From NCBI GenBank assembly GCA_033439265.1, contig JAVTVX010000012.1, positions 30,574,761-30,638,760 of the forward strand: a DNA stretch of 64,000 bases, read 5' to 3'. The notes under the pieces are model-generated. The model was not told the origin of the DNA. It saw nothing but the letters and a program-made list of their open reading frames with translations, and searched no databases. Below are positions 58,703-64,000 of this stretch, piece after piece (within the stretch, counting starts at the first letter, position 1; the number at the start of each line of letters is the position of its first letter). A program made the position numbers and the translations under genes. This DNA is from Dillenia suffruticosa. Taxonomy: Eukaryota > Streptophyta > Magnoliopsida > Dilleniales > Dilleniaceae.

Positions 58703-59469
58703 TGAAGAACAATCTAGAGGGAGGTGAATAGGTCGTTTGGTCCTTTTTTAATGATTTGAAGGCTTTTCAATTTATTAAAATTGACTGAGGAATGAAGGAG
58801 TTGAAAAATGAAAGAAAAACAAAGAATGAAAGGAAGATAAAAATTGAAACAGAACACATAAAAATTTTATAGTGGTTTCACCAAATGCGATGTATGTCTA
58901 CTCCCATGTTTCACATGGATTTTCATTATTTACAATTCAAATAGTACAACAAATTTGCTTCTAGGTGCAAGTGAGACTTTTACAGCATTTTCGCTCAAAA
59001 TACTATCAAACCTAATCACACATGTTGTTTCTATCTCTAAAACTCCAGACCAAGAAACCCGTCTCTGGTCTTTGAACTTTTGGTATAGGAGGAGAATAAG
59101 TATTATAGTGAATGAAGCTACAAGTTCTGATGTAACAAATTTAAAACTCACAAAAGGAATTTTATAAAAGTAAAAAAAAAAACAAAGTATATCGCTTAAA
59201 GTTCAGAGTGTTGTAAGTTTCTGAATGTTCAACACTTCTCCCCCTCTTTTTCATTCGAAGATCTGGTGAGGTACTTATATTCTCATTTACTACTTTCAAT
59301 TAGAGAACTATTGTGGTTGATGAGTTTTTAAATGTTGTTCATTAATATCTCAATAAATGCCTTCAACCACCTGTTTGCTTTACTATAAAAATAGAGTTAG
59401 AAACAATGTTGGCTAGAATGAGCATTCTGTCGAGTTCAATTTGAAATTCAAATTTTGTTCCTTTCACTA

Positions 59470-61500
59470 TTGATATCTTTTTTTGCTTAGTCGACTATGT
59501 CACATTTGATATCTCTTGGTAGTTGACAGTTTTAGAAACTTAGTCGACTATGTCGTATTTGATGTTTCTTATTAATCTGAAACTTTATAAACTTACTCGA
59601 CTATCATATGAGTTATTATAAGTTGTGTCGACTAGTGTGTTAGGTTAGCAGAATATTATTTGAATTTTGATATACTTTTGTTGACTGCCTTAAACGTCAG
59701 TCAACTATCTACCTTTTTCTTTAAAATAGTCGACTACTTTTTAATCTTAATAGACTGAGTCTTCTTCGAATGTCTGATTAGTATGAGACTAAATATGGTT
59801 AGTCGACTTGTTGTATTTTGTAGTTGAAGGTTTGACTATCTCAATTGACATCATGTGTTAGCATTCGTTATGTGCAGACTAAAATTCATTACATGTTGAC
59901 AAAGTTCCTTACTTCATTGAAAGATCTAAAGATTTAGTTGATTGGTAGATATTGTGGTCCATAGAGAGTAGACTAAACTTAGTTACATATCAACTATTTC
60001 AACCAATGTAGTCGGACACAACACTTGTCGACTAACTTCTATGCAAAGGAAGTGAGTGCAAACTATGTTTAAGTATTTGTCGACTACTAGAATTAGTCGA
60101 CCATATTAAAGTGTTAGTCAACTACTTAGCAACTCTAAGTGTATTTAGTCAAGTTTTTGTTCTTTTGAACATGATAGTTGACTAATATGAGTGTCCCGTT
60201 GACTATTCCTTTTGAAATTTAAATTATATATCGTTGCTAATGACACTTTTAATCATTTAGTTGACTTAGCGTTTTTCTACAATTAATTAGTCGGTTAGCA
60301 CAGTTACTTAGTCAATTATGTTTCTTTTCATGTCTCTAGTTAATCTGCTAGTTTGAAAGATTAGTCATCATGGCTTCTGGATTTTTTGTGTTTTAGTTAA
60401 AAGAATTTAAACTTATGTTGACTATTATTTAAGAACAATAGATGTTGTGTCGACTATTGTGTTGGAATAGCTGGTTAAGTTCCGAATTAAATGATGATCC
60501 TGTCGAATGTGCTTACATTGTAGTCAACTAATGTTTGTGTTTACTCTAAGTGCTTGTTGACTATTGTTTGGATCCTTTTTGACTAATATTTTGACAGTGA
60601 AGTCCTTATCAGCTAACTATAATCTTTTGTCGATAGCTTTCTGGACATTAGTCGGCTAATCTTCCTGATTAGTTGACTATTCAATACTTATTTAGTATAT
60701 TAGTCGATATCTCATAACGCCTTGTTGACTAATTTTCTTGTTTAGTTGACAGTTTTGATATTTTAGTTGGCTATGCCTGTGTCTTAAGCTTTTGGGTGCA
60801 GACTACCTCTAATCATATGTCGATAAATATATATATATATTGTTCAGTTGAAAGTGGTAACATATTATTTCACTATAATGTGTTTTAAGCATTTGGATGT
60901 AGACTAAGACTTAGTATCTGTCGACTAATATTTTTAGTTAGCATTTCTTATGTTTTAGTCGACTGCCTTGTCAGAAACCAAAATATTTTCTAAGTGTGGA
61001 GGTCCTTAATTGACATATTTTAAGTGTTAGTCGACAATTTTGTTAGAATCTGAAATTTTTCTAAAATTAGAGAATTTTAGTTGACGGATTCATAGACTTA
61101 GTCAACTAATTTACAACTATGATGGTCTTTAGTTGACTAGATTTAATATTTAGTCAACTATGCTAATGCATCGTTGGACTCTATTGGCTAACATGATGGT
61201 TTAATTGGCTAACTCATAGGTTTAGTTGGCTAAACTTGAAGAGTAGTCGACTAATATTAGTGTTTCCTTGAACTTAGTTGGCTATCACAATGATTTAGTT
61301 GGCTAGCATAATGGTTTAGTTGGCTAAAACGATGGTTTAGTTGGCTAGTACAATAGGTAGTTGACTAACTTCAAAATTTAGTTGGTTATTTCGTAGACTT
61401 AGTTAGCTAGCATATATGTTTAGTTGGCTAATATGTGTCATGTGTTGACTAACCTATAAAATTAGTTGAAGACTCATTCTTTAGTGAAGCTATTTTGTCA
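59470..61500. repeat. Degenerate TTAGTCGACTA array in the copia LTR
   Basis: Dozens of variants of (T)TAGT(C/T)GACTA and AGTTGGCTA(A) lie 20-60 bases apart through about 2 kb of the LTR. Near 61190-61430 the variant TTTAGTTGGCTA predominates, a local homogenised patch. The unit core GTCGAC is a palindrome. Confidence 0.85.
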
Positions 61501-61949
61501 ACTAATTTAGAACATCTGTCATCAGCTTATGTGAATTGGTTATTTTAAAACTCTAATTTTATTCTCTCAATTTTTGCTTCACTAATTTGACATGTTTTGT
61601 TCATCATCAAAACACCTATGTGCAACAGATAAAACCATTTGTATTTTAGTCTTTTGTTATTACTTCTTCATTTTTGTTTATTTTTATTGATTTTTGAACT
61701 TGACCATCTCTAAATTTCCTTAGCCTTTGTGATAGTTGGCTTTTGTGTCTTATGATGTCTAACATTCGACTAGCCCACCTATGTGATTGTTGAGTATGGT
61801 TCACATAAGACTTAACCAAGATTCAGTACTAGTCATGAAAAGAGCATGTTTGAAATCATAAATGAACAAATAAAATGAAAACCATGAAGACATGTAACAA
61901 GTTCAATCAAAGTTTCCTCAAACAATGCAGGGAAAAGGCATTTAGATAT

Positions 61950-63090
61950 TACTTTCCAATAGCCCCTTGCCTTGATTATTCTCACATACTTCCACTAAGC
62001 ATTATACTTCCTATATTCTTTTTGTCGATTACATCTACAAGACATACTCAGATCTTGCTCTTTGGTATCTAGATTTTCTTGAGTCTGACATTTTTAGTGC
62101 TTAATAAATCTTTATATACCCATTTTAATTTTGTCTTTCCTAATGTTTTGTTTATAACCGAGCATGCATTTAAGTTATGTCCAAATTTATGGCAATGATT
62201 GCATCTTCGATTTATTGCTAGTCTTTTAGTTTTTCTATTAGTGGTCTACCTTCTAAACTTATAATAATAAGCATTGTGTCTAATTTTCATACAGTAATGA
62301 TATCTCATTTCTGTTTTGGGATTTTTTGAGCTAAGTACAAAGAAATTATGAAGTTTCTTCTGGGTAGTGGTAGAATTGTAAACTAGTTTGGCTCTGTCAT
62401 ACACTGCTTTTTGAACTCCTAAAATTAATTTGATTTGTTCTTATCCCTTAGAGAATTTGTGGAGCAATGAGCTCCGTCTTTTATTCTTTTTTTTTTCTTG
62501 TTTCAGTTTATCTTCTAGGTTATCTTCATTAAGTACTTGTTTCCCTTTATAGTCTTTCAAGTTTTCATTCATATGTAATTTATTCTCTTTTGATTTTCAT
62601 CTTTCATTCTCCCTCTTTAGTATCTCAGTTTCTTCCTTAATTTTGTTCTTTTCTTCTTCCAGAAGTTTGTTTCTTCTTTCAATTCATTCAAATCATTATT
62701 TAAGAAGTAGATGTTTTCATCCTTTATATTCTTTTACACTTCTAGCATGTGTTTTTCTTCTTTTAGGTCTTCATTTTTTGTCCTAAGATTTTGGTTTTCT
62801 ATTTTGAATCTTTTGTCTTCTTCAACAAGTTTATTGTTTTCAATTTCTAACATGTTTATCATGTGTTTTAGATTTGCGTTATTATCAATTTGTTTGTTAA
62901 GTTCATTAAGTGCCAGAAATAGAGCTTCTTCCACTGAGAGTTCATTGTCACTATCATCATTAGAATCATTATCAAAAGAGTAGGATAAGTGACGAGAGCA
63001 ACTTACCTCGTTTTCATCCGTGAAGCATGGTTGTTGATCATTTCTCTCCATGGCTTTCACATCTTCTAGACATCCTCTTTGGACGTGCAT
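61950..63090 (-). pseudogene. gag-related region of the SIRE-like copia fossil
   Basis: A minus-strand stretch at about 63090-62734 reads acidic, serine-rich sequence (SFDNDSNDDSDNELSVEEA) followed by a predicted coiled coil (NKLVEEDKRFKIENQNLRT). This is the C-terminal layout of plant copia Gag. Farther on a zinc-knuckle-like CNHCHKFGHNLNAC lies at about 62215-62168. It is part of a fossil and is broken in several places. Confidence 0.65.
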
Positions 63091-64000
63091 TCACTTTTTG
63101 CTTTCAACAGTACTTTTTCTTCTCAGGAGATCATGTTTCTTGCTCCTCTTTGAACCATTTGTGTTTCTTCTTTTAGTTTTTGTAAGATGTTCTCTATTTG
63201 AATGAGGAGGCTCAAAGTGAGGAATTGAATCTCTCTATTGTTATTTGTGTTTTTGAGAATGCGAAGAGGATTTTTAGTTTAATGTTGTGTGACCTAGAGC
63301 TAAACACCTATTCTGATATTAATTGTAAAACAACTAGAGAGGGTGAATAGCTATTTTCGGATTTGTGTGATTTTTGACCGAGTAAAATTGAAGAAATAAA
63401 ATTAAAGAAACTGAAAGTAAAGAGGAGATCAACACACAAATTTTTATAATAATTTCACCAATATGATATACGTCCACTCCCATACAATCCTCTTAGATTT
63501 TCATTATTTCTCCGAATCGTATGACCCACTTGTTTCATAAGTGCAAGTAAAATCTTACAACTCACTTTTCATGGGTGCATGTGTAAGCTTACAGGTACCT
63601 CCCCCTCGAAATATTTTTGTTCTCAAAACTAGATTGTGAATCCACACGATCTTCAGACTCCTCTAGAATATAGAGAGGTGTTACAAATTATAAGGCTAAT
63701 TCTCGAATGTAACAAAGTTGAATATGGAGAATATTATAGAGACTGTTACTTAGATGAGAAGAATTTTATGCACAGTAAATGAAAAACACACAGAAAGAAT
63801 ATATAGTGAGTTTAATGCAGTGTGTTCTTCAGTGATAGAGTAAGAGTGTTTAATGTGATCATGATTTTACTCACAACAGTTATTCTTTCTCTTGATTTCT
63901 TCATTACTTTGTTTTTCATCACTTTGGCATTTAAAACTCTCTTCATGAATGCTACTGAGTGGTAAGTGAATTTGAATGTTGGTAATTAAATGCTCTATAC

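Larger units (their letters stand above)
58703..64000 (-). mobile_element. SIRE-like Ty1/copia fossil, internally reduced, cut by window end
   Basis: Minus-strand order: a 5' LTR (64000 down to 63324, continuing beyond the window), a primer-binding site at 63311-63322 matching initiator-Met tRNA style TGGTATCAGA, a gag-only interior (about 63090-61950), and a 3' LTR (61627-58703, 2925 bp) beginning TGTTGCACATAGGTGTTTTG. LTR ends carry the CCTCTAG / TTCACC motif typical of the SIRE/Maximus group. No reverse transcriptase, integrase or RNase H is seen between the LTRs, so pol has been lost. It is broken. The two LTRs differ strongly, which suggests an old insertion or a composite. Confidence 0.75.

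Overview
The window is nuclear DNA of a flowering plant, most likely a dicot. It is AT-rich, its genes have spliced introns with GT/AG borders, and it carries CT-rich leaders, tRNA-derived SINEs, L1-like LINEs, CACTA and Mutator-like (MULE) transposons, and Ty3/gypsy and Ty1/copia fossils. No bacterial or organellar features were seen. Only one host gene is clearly intact: the chloroplast pyruvate dehydrogenase E1 beta subunit (21640-27408, +). It has four exons, a 400-residue product and a 4.4 kb third intron that contains an L1-like LINE relic.

Layout. 1-8.7 kb: a degraded minus-strand DUF1365 gene with two clear exons near 6.45-7.03 kb, a broken chromovirus-type gypsy fossil at about 3.1-5.7 kb in one of its introns, and a field of diverged tandem repeats at 7.1-8.56 kb. 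8.7-19.9 kb: two different Mutator-like elements lie side by side with their transposase 5' ends facing each other (9288-14110 and 14486-19916). Each also carries a decayed plant-mobile-domain (PMD) gene downstream of its transposase remnant. The second also holds two long foldback hairpins. 20-21.1 kb: a duplicated block with tRNA-like segments just upstream of the PDH promoter. 21.6-27.4 kb: the PDH gene. 27.4-37.3 kb: mostly non-coding, with a LINE tail, two SINEs, a duplicated block and microsatellites.

37.3-42.4 kb: a SIRE-like copia solo LTR interrupted by a 3.45 kb non-autonomous CACTA element (38796-42248, target duplication ATG). 43.27-43.51 kb: a SINE with a perfect 14-bp target duplication. 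44219-55341: an 11.1 kb CACTA element (target duplication TCT) with a TNPD-type transposase gene, a second PF03004-type gene, subterminal repeat arrays and a captured piece of a host kinesin-7 gene with its splice sites. 56-58 kb: an unidentified coding relic and a probable gypsy LTR. 58.7 kb to the window end: an internally reduced SIRE-like copia fossil on the minus strand. Its 2.9 kb LTR holds a long degenerate array of TTAGTCGACTA-like units.

The PDH subunit works in plastid acetyl-CoA supply for fatty-acid synthesis. Almost everything else is transposon-derived, and the most notable biology is the capture or carriage of host-like genes (PMD, kinesin-7) by DNA transposons. All identifications are by eye from translated motifs and known families; no database search was run.
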